A stretch of DNA of 64,000 bases from Takakia lepidozioides. Taxonomy: Eukaryota; Streptophyta; Takakiopsida; Takakiales; Takakiaceae. The notes under the pieces are model-generated. The model had not been told where the DNA came from and searched no databases. It saw nothing but the letters and a program-made list of their open reading frames with translations. The translations under genes and the position numbers were made by a program. The first letter of the stretch is position 1; the number at the start of each line of letters is the position of its first letter. The DNA is taken from assembly GCA_030704615.1 (NCBI GenBank), contig CM060732.1, positions 1,674,001 to 1,738,000 of the forward strand. The letters are read 5' to 3'. Of the stretch, positions 1-8,862 are shown piece after piece.

Positions 1-1
1 A

Positions 2-787
2 TTTCCCTTGGGCAACTGTTGCACCTCTGGGATTTCTGTCTCCTTGACCAGCCAGAATATTCATAGAGAAGGTCCCCTTCTCTATTTCTGCCACTATCTG
101 TTCTGTAGTTGGAATATCTAACCCTTCACTTTCCAAATCAATTATTTCTGGTTGAGCTGCATGGATAACTTGTGACCTTGTGACAAGTCGTTCAGGTGGC
201 TGTGATGGTTGTGATGCAGAAGTAACTTCCTCCTCCCTCTCCGAAGGTCCTGCTTCCAGTAATAGCATTTCTCTGTGCTGCTGTGCCCCTTCCTGGCCAT
301 GAGCTTGGGAAACATTATCATGCGGAATCCGTGAAGCCAGTGGATCCGCCATTACAGTCTTTCCCCGTCTCTGCCTCTTAGTCTCGAGTTGCCCTGCTAG
401 TCCACCCTCACTATGTGAAGAGCCTTGCTCTTCCATTGCAGTTGTTTCTGGCTCAAACACTCCCATTTCCTTTCTTTCTTGCGCATTAAGTATGCCAGAA
501 TCAAGGATTATTTGAGCAATGATTGGGCCAGACACTATTATAGGAGACTTTGCGGTAGTACCTTGTAATCTTTTCATCTCCTCTACCAGTGCGTTGTACA
601 TTATGTCCGCCCATTGTACCTCTCGTCCCTTCAGGCCTTTGAGTATTTCCTCCGTGAAGGATCTGCTCAAATACTGTTGGTTCTGTTTCATGGCAATCAG
701 AACGTTCAATACCTGGCCTACCTCTTTTAACCCTGGGTACACAGCCTTGGTACAAGCATAACCCTGAGTTTTAAATAAGTCCTCTAT
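2..787 (-). CDS. Post-integrase 3' ORF of gypsy copy A, partial
   Basis: The frame directly after the TAA at 788-790 stays open for all 262 codons to the left edge, in phase with the upstream polyprotein frame. The first part is helix-prone and charged (IEDLFKTQGY, then runs such as QQYLSRSFTEEILKGLKGRE). The second part is rich in E, Q and S with a basic patch (KRQRRGK). No known domain is visible. It may be a separate accessory ORF, or a polyprotein tail cut off by the TAA at 788. It could correspond to the accessory region of copy B, but no clear match is seen by eye. Confidence 0.6.
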   Translation of the reverse strand, partial: MEDLFKTQGYACTKAVYPGLKEVGQVLNVLIAMKQNQQYLSRSFTEEILKGLKGREVQWADIMYNALVEEMKRLQGTTAKSPIIVSGPIIAQIILDSGILNAQERKEMGVFEPETTAMEEQGSSHSEGGLAGQLETKRQRRGKTVMADPLASRIPHDNVSQAHGQEGAQQHREMLLLEAGPSEREEEVTSASQPSQPPERLVTRSQVIHAAQPEIIDLESEGLDIPTTEQIVAEIEKGTFSMNILAGQGDRNPRGATVAQGK

Positions 788-3700
788 TTACAGTCTTGCC
801 CTGTGTTGCTCCACATGCACCTGACCTGCTGGTAATCGAAACAATTGCTGGAGGTATAGGGGAGTAATCATTAATTCAACTCCCTTCACCGTTGTTGTTC
901 CTGTCCTTGGCTCAAAGTTCTGCAAAAATTGTAACATGTACTGTCTATGGTGTAGTGTCCAATCTAGGCTTTGCAATCCTTGCAATCTCAGCTCCTCCAG
1001 TATCTGTATCGCCTGTGGGGTAGCAATTGTTTGTTTCTGCAGAATCGTGGTGCTCTTCACCCTGATTTCCTCTATGCCTCTCACTCTCTTCATTTTAGAC
1101 TCACAGAACTGTTTTGGCTGTAACAACTGCAGGAATGCCTGTAGTGCACAAAGCATAAACGTATGGTTGTCGCAGAAAGCTATGGGTAATTTCTTGTAAG
1201 CCTGCGGGGCTTGCAAGCATCGCTCAAGAGAAAAGCTCCGCTCCGTCCTTTCGTGTCTATGCCACTGCGTAAGTAATATTGCGAGCGTATAGTCTGTTAG
1301 TTCCTCCATAGTTTCCAAGGTATAGCATTGATGGTCTGTCCTGTCGAGACGCCCGTTACTCAGAACGACGCCGCCTCTTGCGCTCAATTTCCCTCCATTT
1401 TCTTGATCCTTTCTCTGGTTTTCTATTGGCTGTATCCGCTGTGACTGGATTTTAGATTTTATCTTCTTTAGTGGACTTTCCCTGTTGGATAGTCCACTAG
1501 GATCACACATGTGACAAGAATTCGGCTTTTCTGTACTTGCCGTTCGTTCCGTTTCCCTTTTTCCGTACTCATTAATGGGCCCGCCTTTCATCCCTTTTGA
1601 CGGCCGTTCTTGTCCTCTTTCTTTTTGACACCTGTCCTTGCACTTCATTCTCGGCTGTGTGTCGCGCCCTGACCTCCACGTGTCTATTTTTAAAGTAATT
1701 TCCGTTTCTTCTTCCTTCAGCCATTTTCCTGAAGTTATTATGTGTCCACTTGTCACTGATTCTATGGATCGTGTAACTTTAGTAGGCTGTGTTGAGCTGT
1801 GACAGGCTGTGTCATACTGTGTTACGCTGTGATAGGCTGTGATGCACTGTGGTAAGCTGTGATAGGCTGTGACACGCTGTGGTAGGTTGTGATAGGCTGT
1901 GTTGCGCCTTGCTGGGCTGTGATAGGTTGTGTCACGTCGTGATGGGCTGTGATAGGCTGTGTTGCACCGTGATGGGCTGTGATAGGCTGTGTTGCGCCGT
2001 GCTGGGCTGTGATAGGCTGTGTCACGTTTGTTTTGCCCACCCTGGTCATATATGCTGGGCCTAGCGACAAGTGTTCCATACTCCGTTCGTAACACTGGTG
2101 CAGCCCGTGACTGCTCTTGCGGTTCAACATGCAAATCATGCTGCAGGGGTTTGTCATGGATACCACTGTACCCCTTCAACTTATTTGCATTGACTCTTCC
2201 CAGCATTTCTTTGTTAATGGTTTGTAACATGGCGGTGTTGTTATCATACATCTTTTGTATGACATAAGGTCCTTTCCACGGTGATTTAAGCTTAGAAGCT
2301 TGAATCTTTCCTTTCTTCTGCAACCATAGAACCAAATCCCCCGTCTTAAAAGTCTTTAACTTGCCTTCATCAAACTGTTCCTTTCGCTTCATCTGAATTC
2401 TGGTCATATTATCAGCTGCATCAGCACGTACTTCTTCCACATGGTATAATTCATGTTTCCTGACCTTGATGGAGTCTTGCAATTCCATTCTTTTTCCCCA
2501 CTCCGTTCTCATGGTAGGTAACAGGAATTCCACTGGAAGTAAGGCTTCCATACCATAAACTAATTGGAATGGTGTATACTTAGTGGTGACTTTATATGAA
2601 GTCCTGTATGACCACAAAGCTGTCAGCAGCTTTGTATCCCAATCCGTTCTGTTTGCATTGACTATCTTAGCCAAGATAGTACATAGTATTTTGTTGGTAG
2701 CCTCTGCCTGCCCATTACCCTGTGGGTAATATGTTGTACTCTTTCTATGCACAATCATAAACTCTTTAGTCAACAACTCAATGGTCTCATTCATGAAGTG
2801 ACTTCCTTGATCACTGATAAATTCTAAGGGACAGCCAAATCGTGTAAGTATGTTCTCATACAGGAACCTTGCTGTGGACTTGGCTGTGTTGTCCCTCAAA
2901 GCTTTAGCTTCCACCCACTTTGTAGTATAATCAGTGGCTGTAATTATGTACCTGTTTCGTGTATTCTTGGATGGTGGGTTAATTGGTCCAACAAAGTCTA
3001 GTCCCCATTTCTGAAATGGTTCCGTAGGCATTGTAGGATGCAAGGCCATCCTTCCAGATCTCTGCAAAGGTCCTAGCCTCTGACATTCATCACACTTCTG
3101 ACAATACTCGTGTACATCTTTGAACAAAGTAGGCCACCAGTATCCTGCGAGTAGTATCTTTCTACTGGTAGTCTCTTCTCCAAAATGACCTCCAGCCACT
3201 CCTTTATGAACTTCCGCCAAAACTTTATTTACTTCATGGTGGTACAAGCATCGTTTTAGTACTCCATCAGGTCCTAACTTATACATTCTGCTTCCTACCA
3301 TAGTATAAGGTAAAGCTTTGATAGCGATTCTCTTCCTCTGCTCCTTACCATAACTAGGTGGGCACTGACCATGAGCAAGGTAGTATCTGATTGGCCACTG
3401 CCAATCTAACCATTCATCTGCACTTCCTTGCACCTCCATTACAAATAAACTCGCATCAGGTAACTGATCGTCCACTCCTGTGGCGGCCTCTCCTGTTGTT
3501 AGTCGTGACAAATGATCTGCCACAAGATGCAAACGGCCAGGCTTGTAAATAACCTCGAACTCAAACTCATGCAAGATTATTAACCATCTTGCTATTCTTC
3601 CGCTTATCAGAGGTTTGTTTACCAGGTATATCAGAGCCTGGTGATCCACATAGAACATAAACTTCTTGCCCAACAGGTAATGCCTGAATTTCTTCACTGC

Positions 3701-4537
3701 ATAGATCATTGCCAATGCTTTTCTTTCCGTTGTACTATAGTTCCTCTCAGCACTGTTCATCAACCGGCTAGCATAGTACACAGGTGAATCTATATTCCCT
3801 GTAACATTCTGGGCTAACACCGCTCCCAACGCTTCTCCTGATGCATCGCAATGAACATGGAATACTACATGCCAGTGAGGGTTAATCAGTACAGGTGTAG
3901 TTGTTACTGACAGTGTAAGTTCCTCAAATGCCTGTTGACATTCCGCTGTCCAGGCAAACACTGCATCTTTCTTCAGTAGTTTGCTCAATGGTGCTGCTAT
4001 TTGTGCATACCTTTTGACAAATCTCCTGTAATAACTGGTTTGCCCAATGAATCTTCGTAGACTTTTAACATTCACTGGTGGTGGAGAGGCTTTAATGGAC
4101 TCTGTCTTTCTGGGATCCACAAGGAGTCCCTTCTTACACACAATGTGTCCCAGAAGCACCCCTGAGTTCACACAGAAAGTACACTTCTCTGGATTCAGGC
4201 CCAGACCTCTCATCCTGCATCTGGCCAAGCATAACTCCAATTTATGCAAGTGCTCATTCTTAGAGCTGTACACACTGAAATCATCCAAGAACACCTGCAT
4301 GAAATCATCCAGATACTCATGAAAAGATTCACTTATCACTCTCTGAAAGGTCGCTGGTGCATTACAAAGTCCAAAGGGCATGACTTTGTATGCATAAGCC
4401 CCCCAGTCTGTGATGAAAGCTGTTTTCCCTTGGTCTTCTTCTGCCACTTGCACTTGATTATAACCACTGAAGCCATCCATGAATGAGTACATCTCATGGC
4501 CTGCCACAGTGTCTAATACTGCTTCTGTGAATGGCAA
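788..4537 (-). CDS. Gypsy Pol: reverse transcriptase, RNase H, integrase and 3' tail
   Basis: A 1249-codon open stretch counted from a TTG at 4537; the true frame continues upstream to the TAG at 4553. RT motif A has D21 in FMDGFSGYNQ, motif B is FGLCNAPATFQ (55-65) and motif C is FLDDF with D85 and D86. RNase H has D231 (HCDASGEALGAVLAQ), E271 (TTERKALAM), D298 and D341. The integrase zinc module is H444, H451, C482, C485, and its catalytic triad is D514 (LDFVGP), D576 (SDQGSHF) and E612 (GQAEATNK). After integrase, about residues 795-905 are AYHSP-type decapeptide repeats encoded by a 10-bp minisatellite. A further ~340 residues match nothing I know. All catalytic residues are present, so only the upstream breaks disable this copy. 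Confidence 0.93.
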   Translation of the reverse strand: MPFTEAVLDTVAGHEMYSFMDGFSGYNQVQVAEEDQGKTAFITDWGAYAYKVMPFGLCNAPATFQRVISESFHEYLDDFMQVFLDDFSVYSSKNEHLHKLELCLARCRMRGLGLNPEKCTFCVNSGVLLGHIVCKKGLLVDPRKTESIKASPPPVNVKSLRRFIGQTSYYRRFVKRYAQIAAPLSKLLKKDAVFAWTAECQQAFEELTLSVTTTPVLINPHWHVVFHVHCDASGEALGAVLAQNVTGNIDSPVYYASRLMNSAERNYSTTERKALAMIYAVKKFRHYLLGKKFMFYVDHQALIYLVNKPLISGRIARWLIILHEFEFEVIYKPGRLHLVADHLSRLTTGEAATGVDDQLPDASLFVMEVQGSADEWLDWQWPIRYYLAHGQCPPSYGKEQRKRIAIKALPYTMVGSRMYKLGPDGVLKRCLYHHEVNKVLAEVHKGVAGGHFGEETTSRKILLAGYWWPTLFKDVHEYCQKCDECQRLGPLQRSGRMALHPTMPTEPFQKWGLDFVGPINPPSKNTRNRYIITATDYTTKWVEAKALRDNTAKSTARFLYENILTRFGCPLEFISDQGSHFMNETIELLTKEFMIVHRKSTTYYPQGNGQAEATNKILCTILAKIVNANRTDWDTKLLTALWSYRTSYKVTTKYTPFQLVYGMEALLPVEFLLPTMRTEWGKRMELQDSIKVRKHELYHVEEVRADAADNMTRIQMKRKEQFDEGKLKTFKTGDLVLWLQKKGKIQASKLKSPWKGPYVIQKMYDNNTAMLQTINKEMLGRVNANKLKGYSGIHDKPLQHDLHVEPQEQSRAAPVLRTEYGTLVARPSIYDQGGQNKRDTAYHSPARRNTAYHSPSRCNTAYHSPSRRDTTYHSPARRNTAYHNLPQRVTAYHSLPQCITAYHSVTQYDTACHSSTQPTKVTRSIESVTSGHIITSGKWLKEEETEITLKIDTWRSGRDTQPRMKCKDRCQKERGQERPSKGMKGGPINEYGKRETERTASTEKPNSCHMCDPSGLSNRESPLKKIKSKIQSQRIQPIENQRKDQENGGKLSARGGVVLSNGRLDRTDHQCYTLETMEELTDYTLAILLTQWHRHERTERSFSLERCLQAPQAYKKLPIAFCDNHTFMLCALQAFLQLLQPKQFCESKMKRVRGIEEIRVKSTTILQKQTIATPQAIQILEELRLQGLQSLDWTLHHRQYMLQFLQNFEPRTGTTTVKGVELMITPLYLQQLFRLPAGQVHVEQHRARL
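1790..2030. repeat. 10-bp minisatellite inside the Pol 3' tail
   Basis: On the minus strand this is a run of roughly 24 units like CACAGCCTAT, CACAACCTAC and CACAGCGTGT with a 10-base period. Thirty bases encode ten residues, so the frame shows repeats such as NTAYHSPARR. The same decamer family fills the middle of the LTRs at 9376-9610, 21206-21400 and 41083-41315. Confidence 0.9.
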
Positions 4538-4552
4538 AGGGAAAGGATCTTT

Positions 4553-4555
4553 CTA
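4553..4555 (-). other. In-frame TAG between protease and RT
   Basis: The frame reads ...NACT, TAG, KDPFPLP. In copy C the equivalent codon is GAG (NDCTEKDPFPLP, near 45350), so the ancestral residue was very likely Glu. The stop lies inside the conserved N-terminal part of RT and the frame is otherwise continuous. This favours a nonsense mutation over a programmed gag-pol junction. Confidence 0.85.
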
Positions 4556-7069
4556 CGTACAAGCATTCAGCTTCTTATAGTTCACACATACTCTTAGTTT
4601 GCCATTCTTCTTGGGAACTATAACAATGGGTGTCAACCAAGTTGTATACTCTATTGGGTATATAAACTTAGCCTCAGCCAACTTCTTTATCTCTTCTCCA
4701 ACCTTCTGTGCGTAGTTGGGATTCATTCTATACCTCGTCTGCTTGATTGGTACTGACCCTGGTTCCAGTTCAATCTTATGCTGACAGACTTCAGGTGGTA
4801 TCCCTTTTAGATCCTCATAGCTCCAAGCAAATACATCTCTGTATTTGATGAACAAGCTTTTAGCTTCTTCGAAGAATTCCGGCTCCAAATCAGCTCCTAC
4901 TTTCACCATCCTCGGTTCCTCCTTAGTTCCCACATTTACTTCTCTCACCTGTTCATCAGCTGTGATTGTCCAACCTGTCACCACTTCCTCCTGTAAGCTC
5001 ACAGTGGCTGGTTCTTCTAGGATTTCTATTTCTCCTTCTCTCTCTTCATAGAAATGTGATGGGTAAATGCTGGTTTCCTCTTCAGTTGGTGTTGCTGTCA
5101 CTACACCACAGCAGATACCTCTCAAACAACTTAGGCTTTCCAGCCGCATCTCTGCAATCTGCTCCCACTCTGGGTGTGCAGCAAATAGGGTAGCTTCCTG
5201 CTCCTCATCCAGTCCTCCTCTCCAGTCATACTCTCTGACTCCTCGAGGTCTTCTTGTAGCAGGTAATCTACTAGATTTCTTTGTGGTAATTTGTATCTCG
5301 TGTATCCCATTATGCACGGTTAGTAACTGAGAATTCCAGTCATGGAATACCCTGGCCTGTTTCAGCCACGGACGTCCCAATAATAAGGAGTAAGCCTCCA
5401 TGACTTCATCCATTTTTAATACAGTTACTGTGATCATAAAGATCATTTTCTGTATCTGTATCTTAACTCCTCTTATTAATCCCAATGGTTGTACACTTCT
5501 TTGATCTGCCATTGTTACTGTAAATGGGGCTGGTTTCATGTTACTTAGACCAAGCTTCTTCCTTAATTGGTCTGTCATGATATTTACTCCAGAACCACCA
5601 TCTATCAGTACATCAGTTAGTTCTGTGCTTCCAATTCTCAATTGGATTACTGGCATAGAATCATCAAAGTCCATGACTGGTTCTCGCCCTTCCGGCTTCA
5701 CATTATAACTGGTCACCTTGCTGTTCAGGTCTGTGTTTCCTGTCTCTTGGGCAATTCGATTGATTGCTTGATACAGCCTGTGCCTACAATAAGGTGCCAC
5801 AGCTAATAGCTGTCCAATGGTAATTTCTGCTTTGGTCTGACATATTACTGCAGCCAAAGTCTCTTCATTACTTTGCATGTCTGCATCTTCTTTTTTCCTT
5901 TCTTCCTCACTCCCTTCTTTTTCTCCATCCGAATCAGAGGAATCTGCCACAGGAATATCAGTACTCTTTTGCATTTCCCTTATAGTATCTGCCACTTCCT
6001 TGTGCAGTTCTTTCTCATCTTTCCAAGTCTCTTCATCTTCAGGCATATCATTGCCACTTCCAGTCTCATCTTCTTCCTCTTCTACTGGAGGTATTAGTTT
6101 GGCTTTACTTCTTGTTACTATCATTGTACTTACTTCTGGTACAACACATGGCCTAACCATGTGAGCTGCCACCACTGGGCCCTCATTCACAGGAGCTCTC
6201 ATCTCATTCTGGTGTCTTATCCAGAATGAACAGGCTGCCTTGCGATGTCCTGGCTGATTACAATAGTAACATAGCTCTTCACCATTGGGTCCTCGCCCTT
6301 GGTCTGTTCTTGGATTATTTCTATAATCCTGATTCCCGGGCTGGTAATTCCCCCTTGGATTACCCTGATAGTTGCCTCTGGAATTTCCTTGGTAATTCCC
6401 TCTTGAATTACCTCTCCCTTCCATGCCATTGTTATAACCACCAGACCTACCATAGTGGTCCTGATCATTGTTTCTTCTTGGCTGGGGCTGCACCTGATGC
6501 ACCCTTACTTGCCTAGGTTCTCTTGCAGCTGTCCTTCTGTTGTAGTAACAATTCTCAGTAGAATGGTTATCCATTTTACAGATAGTACAGTGTTTCTCCT
6601 TCATGTGGCATTCTGTGGTGGTATGGCCTTCATTCTGGCACTTTGCACACCATACACCCTTCCTCCAATGTGTTGCAGCCTCTGTGGCATACTTCTTCAA
6701 GATTTCTTCCAATTTTTTTTCATAGTTATCCCTCTTCAACTTCTCCTTTCTCTTACTCTTTCTTTTTAGTTCTTGCTCTTCTTCTTCATCTGACTCATCC
6801 TCAGAGTCCTCATCTTCTTTTTTCTCTCTTCTGAGCATTCCCAATTGCTCAATTCTGTTCGCAGTTTCAAATGCCTCCTCCACTGTATTATGGGGTAACA
6901 TATCCACTTTCTTTTGCAACTCTGGTCTTAATCCACTCACAAACCAAGTCTTCTGTAAACCGGGCGCTGGTACTACAGCCAGCTTTTTCATCATCAATTC
7001 CATCTTCTCCATATACTCTTCAACAGTTTCATGCTTCTTCTGCTTCAGCTGTTGTAAACTTCCATACAC
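4553..7069 (-). CDS. Gypsy Gag (C-terminal part), zinc knuckles, protease and start of RT
   Basis: An 838-residue frame. Residues 1-75 are the end of the retrotransposon Gag fold (VEEYMEKMELMMKKL, ELQKKVDMLPHNTVEEAF). An acidic-then-basic linker follows. There are three CCHC knuckles: C141-C144-H149-C154, C161-C164-H169-C174 and C267-C270-H275-C280. Between the second and third lie RGNYQGN repeats (222-245). An acidic linker leads to the aspartic protease, whose active site is LIDGGSGVNIM, the DGGS variant seen in some plant gypsy lineages. The frame ends at a TAG just after VNYKKLN. The N-terminal part of Gag is in another frame at 7045-7488. Confidence 0.93.
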   Translation of the reverse strand: MYGSLQQLKQKKHETVEEYMEKMELMMKKLAVVPAPGLQKTWFVSGLRPELQKKVDMLPHNTVEEAFETANRIEQLGMLRREKKEDEDSEDESDEEEEQELKRKSKRKEKLKRDNYEKKLEEILKKYATEAATHWRKGVWCAKCQNEGHTTTECHMKEKHCTICKMDNHSTENCYYNRRTAAREPRQVRVHQVQPQPRRNNDQDHYGRSGGYNNGMEGRGNSRGNYQGNSRGNYQGNPRGNYQPGNQDYRNNPRTDQGRGPNGEELCYYCNQPGHRKAACSFWIRHQNEMRAPVNEGPVVAAHMVRPCVVPEVSTMIVTRSKAKLIPPVEEEEDETGSGNDMPEDEETWKDEKELHKEVADTIREMQKSTDIPVADSSDSDGEKEGSEEERKKEDADMQSNEETLAAVICQTKAEITIGQLLAVAPYCRHRLYQAINRIAQETGNTDLNSKVTSYNVKPEGREPVMDFDDSMPVIQLRIGSTELTDVLIDGGSGVNIMTDQLRKKLGLSNMKPAPFTVTMADQRSVQPLGLIRGVKIQIQKMIFMITVTVLKMDEVMEAYSLLLGRPWLKQARVFHDWNSQLLTVHNGIHEIQITTKKSSRLPATRRPRGVREYDWRGGLDEEQEATLFAAHPEWEQIAEMRLESLSCLRGICCGVVTATPTEEETSIYPSHFYEEREGEIEILEEPATVSLQEEVVTGWTITADEQVREVNVGTKEEPRMVKVGADLEPEFFEEAKSLFIKYRDVFAWSYEDLKGIPPEVCQHKIELEPGSVPIKQTRYRMNPNYAQKVGEEIKKLAEAKFIYPIEYTTWLTPIVIVPKKNGKLRVCVNYKKLNACT

Positions 7070-7488
7070 TTCATCCTCAGTTTTACTTGTCCTGAACCTA
7101 TTTTGAAATGCTTCAAGCCATTCCAGGTTAGGAAATGATTATCAGGAAATCTTGCATACCATTCACTTGCTTTCTTGATAAGTGAACAAGGAAACAGTCT
7201 CATCTTGGCATCATCGCCATTCTCATTGTTCACTATACACATGTGCTCAAATTGGCTAATGTGTACATCGGGATCCCCTTTTCCTGAATATATTGGAAAG
7301 GGTGGTTTTGCCCGTGTTGGTTGTAACGCCATCTGTGGCCCTACCTTCTGCCCACTGACAGGTGCTGGTCCTTCTGGACCTGTTGTTTTTGTGGTGGATC
7401 TTCCACCAAGTGGTGGCCCTTGAGCACTCCTTGCTTCTGGCCCCACGATATTCACAGTATTCCCAGCTTCAGTTGCACTACTTCCCAC
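7045..7488 (-). CDS. Gypsy Gag, central fragment (frameshifted)
   Basis: This encodes the core retrotransposon Gag domain: PPFPIYSGKGDPDVHISQFE, then FPCSLIKKASEWYARFPDNHFLTWNGL. After NGL the frame is lost relative to copy C, which continues STTFQNRF. A small deletion near 7105-7115 shifts copy A, and the Gag sequence resumes in the frame of 4553-7069. The upstream part (GSSATEAGNT) is in phase with the 7537-7776 piece, separated only by a stop codon. Confidence 0.9.
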   Translation of the reverse strand: MGSSATEAGNTVNIVGPEARSAQGPPLGGRSTTKTTGPEGPAPVSGQKVGPQMALQPTRAKPPFPIYSGKGDPDVHISQFEHMCIVNNENGDDAKMRLFPCSLIKKASEWYARFPDNHFLTWNGLKHFKIGSGQVKLRMKCMEVYNS

Positions 7489-7536
7489 ACTCCCTGTCCC
7501 CCCAGAGCCAGATCCAGGCAGCCCGCCTGATCCCCC

Positions 7537-8145
7537 TCAGCCGACACCTTCGTTGACCTGTGATCCAAGTGCTCCACTTGATCCAGGTCCAACGGGTTGG
7601 GATGTCCTGGTTGTAGTCTCAACCTCAGCTGTTGGGTCTACTTCTTCATATTCTTCCTCTTCTAATTTCTTCTCTCTGTTTTCATCCTCCAAGTTCTGCC
7701 CTTGGGTTTCTTCTTCACTCATGTAACTCAACTGTAATGGTGTTGGAGAGTCTGAACTCTCCGTTGGCTCTGCCACATCCTCTTCTCCTTCTTCACCTTC
7801 TGCTTCAGAAACTGGAGTTCCTACTTATGGTGTTCCATGCCAACTCTTATCAAAGATTTCTGTCAAGTCTTTTATCCAAGGATGAACCTCAGATCTTTCA
7901 CCTCGTGATTGATCTTCTTCCTGTACCAATTCCCTTAATCTTTCTTGCAAAGAAACAGAAGGAGTGGCATCCAACTCTAGTTCTTCCGGTATAGGTGATG
8001 CACTCTTTGATCTTGATGGTGTGAGAGGTCCAGATGATTCCCCTATGTCTATTCCTCTCTCCCAAAGATATGGATAATTAGCTTTCAGATAGCTTTCTCT
8101 TTTTGCTGAATATCTCTGTCGTCTAGCTTCTCTTTCATCACTCAT
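7537..8145 (-). pseudogene. Gypsy Gag N-terminal region, split by two stops
   Basis: Two in-phase pieces, 8145-7825 and 7776-7537, form the Gag N-terminus from MSDEREARRQRYS onward. The first holds a conserved block (YLKANYPYLWERGIDIGESS) and ends at a TAA where copy C reads Lys (HGTPKAETPV). The second is acidic (EEEEYEEVDPT) and ends at a TGA where copy C has Ser (GVGSGGSGG). Both stops therefore look like point mutations in one ancestral frame leading to 7488. The N-terminal extension ahead of the Gag core has no domain I recognise. Confidence 0.85.
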
Positions 8146-8181
8146 GTCCCATGTCTTTCATTTCTTTTAATGTGGCAATAA

Positions 8182-8862
8182 TCAAAACTCTCTTCTGTAA
8201 TATCTCTCGTATATGCCTGGGTTTCTTTCAAGCTTCAATGCACCCTTGGCTATACTTGAAGTCTCCGTTACCATATAACCATATGGCAAACAAGTCTGAA
8301 AAGCTGTTCTTGGTGTGAGTTTGATCCACAAAATATCCTTTGGAATCCAATTCTTTACCAGTACCAGCTCTTCATGCATATGAGTATAAACATTCACCTT
8401 TCTTTCTTCCCAGCCTTCAAACTCTACTCGTTTAATGGATAGCAATGCTATCACATAAACCAATGTTGGTAACCAACGTGCTCTTCCTCTACAGGCTACC
8501 TGATAAATCTTTATCACTCCTTTCTCCAGACCCCATTCTGGATCAGCATCATGCACTCGTTTAAGAATATTTTCTTTACAACCGTCTGGCAATTCCAAGA
8601 ACCTTTGAAAGAATTGTTTGGACAATCTTTCTTCCTTCGTTCCATAGGGAATTTGATTCACTTCAAATTCTTTAATGGTACATCCACCATGATCCCACCA
8701 GATGCCTGTCACATCTGGTTGTTCATGTCCCAGGTCCCCAGTATGGTCGCCAAATGTCGCGCGGCTTTTACTCACCCATCCCTTCGCTATTCGAGGCGGA
8801 AACTCCAAGATAGAATAGTTGGAAATCTCTAAGTACTCAGCCCGCGCAGAACAATCAGTCAT
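8182..8862 (-). CDS. Leader ORF of unknown function, running from LTR across the PBS
   Basis: A 226-codon frame beginning at an ATG inside the LTR and crossing the primer-binding site without a stop. Conserved blocks shared with copy C include RLSKQFFQRFLELPDGCKE, KVNVYTHMHEELVLVKNW and GALKLERNPGIYERYYRREF. The last sense codons are followed by TGA where copy C has Trp, then LLPH and a shared TAA, so the ORF naturally ends before Gag and is a separate protein. I recognise no domain. A 5' ORF upstream of gag is unusual for Ty3/gypsy. Confidence 0.65.
   Translation of the reverse strand: MTDCSARAEYLEISNYSILEFPPRIAKGWVSKSRATFGDHTGDLGHEQPDVTGIWWDHGGCTIKEFEVNQIPYGTKEERLSKQFFQRFLELPDGCKENILKRVHDADPEWGLEKGVIKIYQVACRGRARWLPTLVYVIALLSIKRVEFEGWEERKVNVYTHMHEELVLVKNWIPKDILWIKLTPRTAFQTCLPYGYMVTETSSIAKGALKLERNPGIYERYYRREF
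8733..8752 (-). promoter_or_regulatory. Primer-binding site, copy A
   Basis: Two bases after the LTR 3' end (CGACA then TT), the minus strand reads TGGCGACCATACTGGGG. The same 17 bases follow the LTR of copy C at 41963-41979. The TGG start matches the complement of a tRNA CCA end. I did not assign the tRNA. Confidence 0.85.

Noticed and set aside
1822-2166. A repeat-rich protein of AYHSP/QPITA decapeptides in several frames
   Set aside because: All frames through a 10-bp minisatellite give periodic peptides. Only the frame continuous with Pol is meaningful.
6226-7095. Plus-strand hydrophobic ORFs suggesting membrane proteins
   Set aside because: They are antisense to the Glu/Lys-rich Gag and zinc-knuckle region, whose complement is Phe/Leu/Ser-rich.
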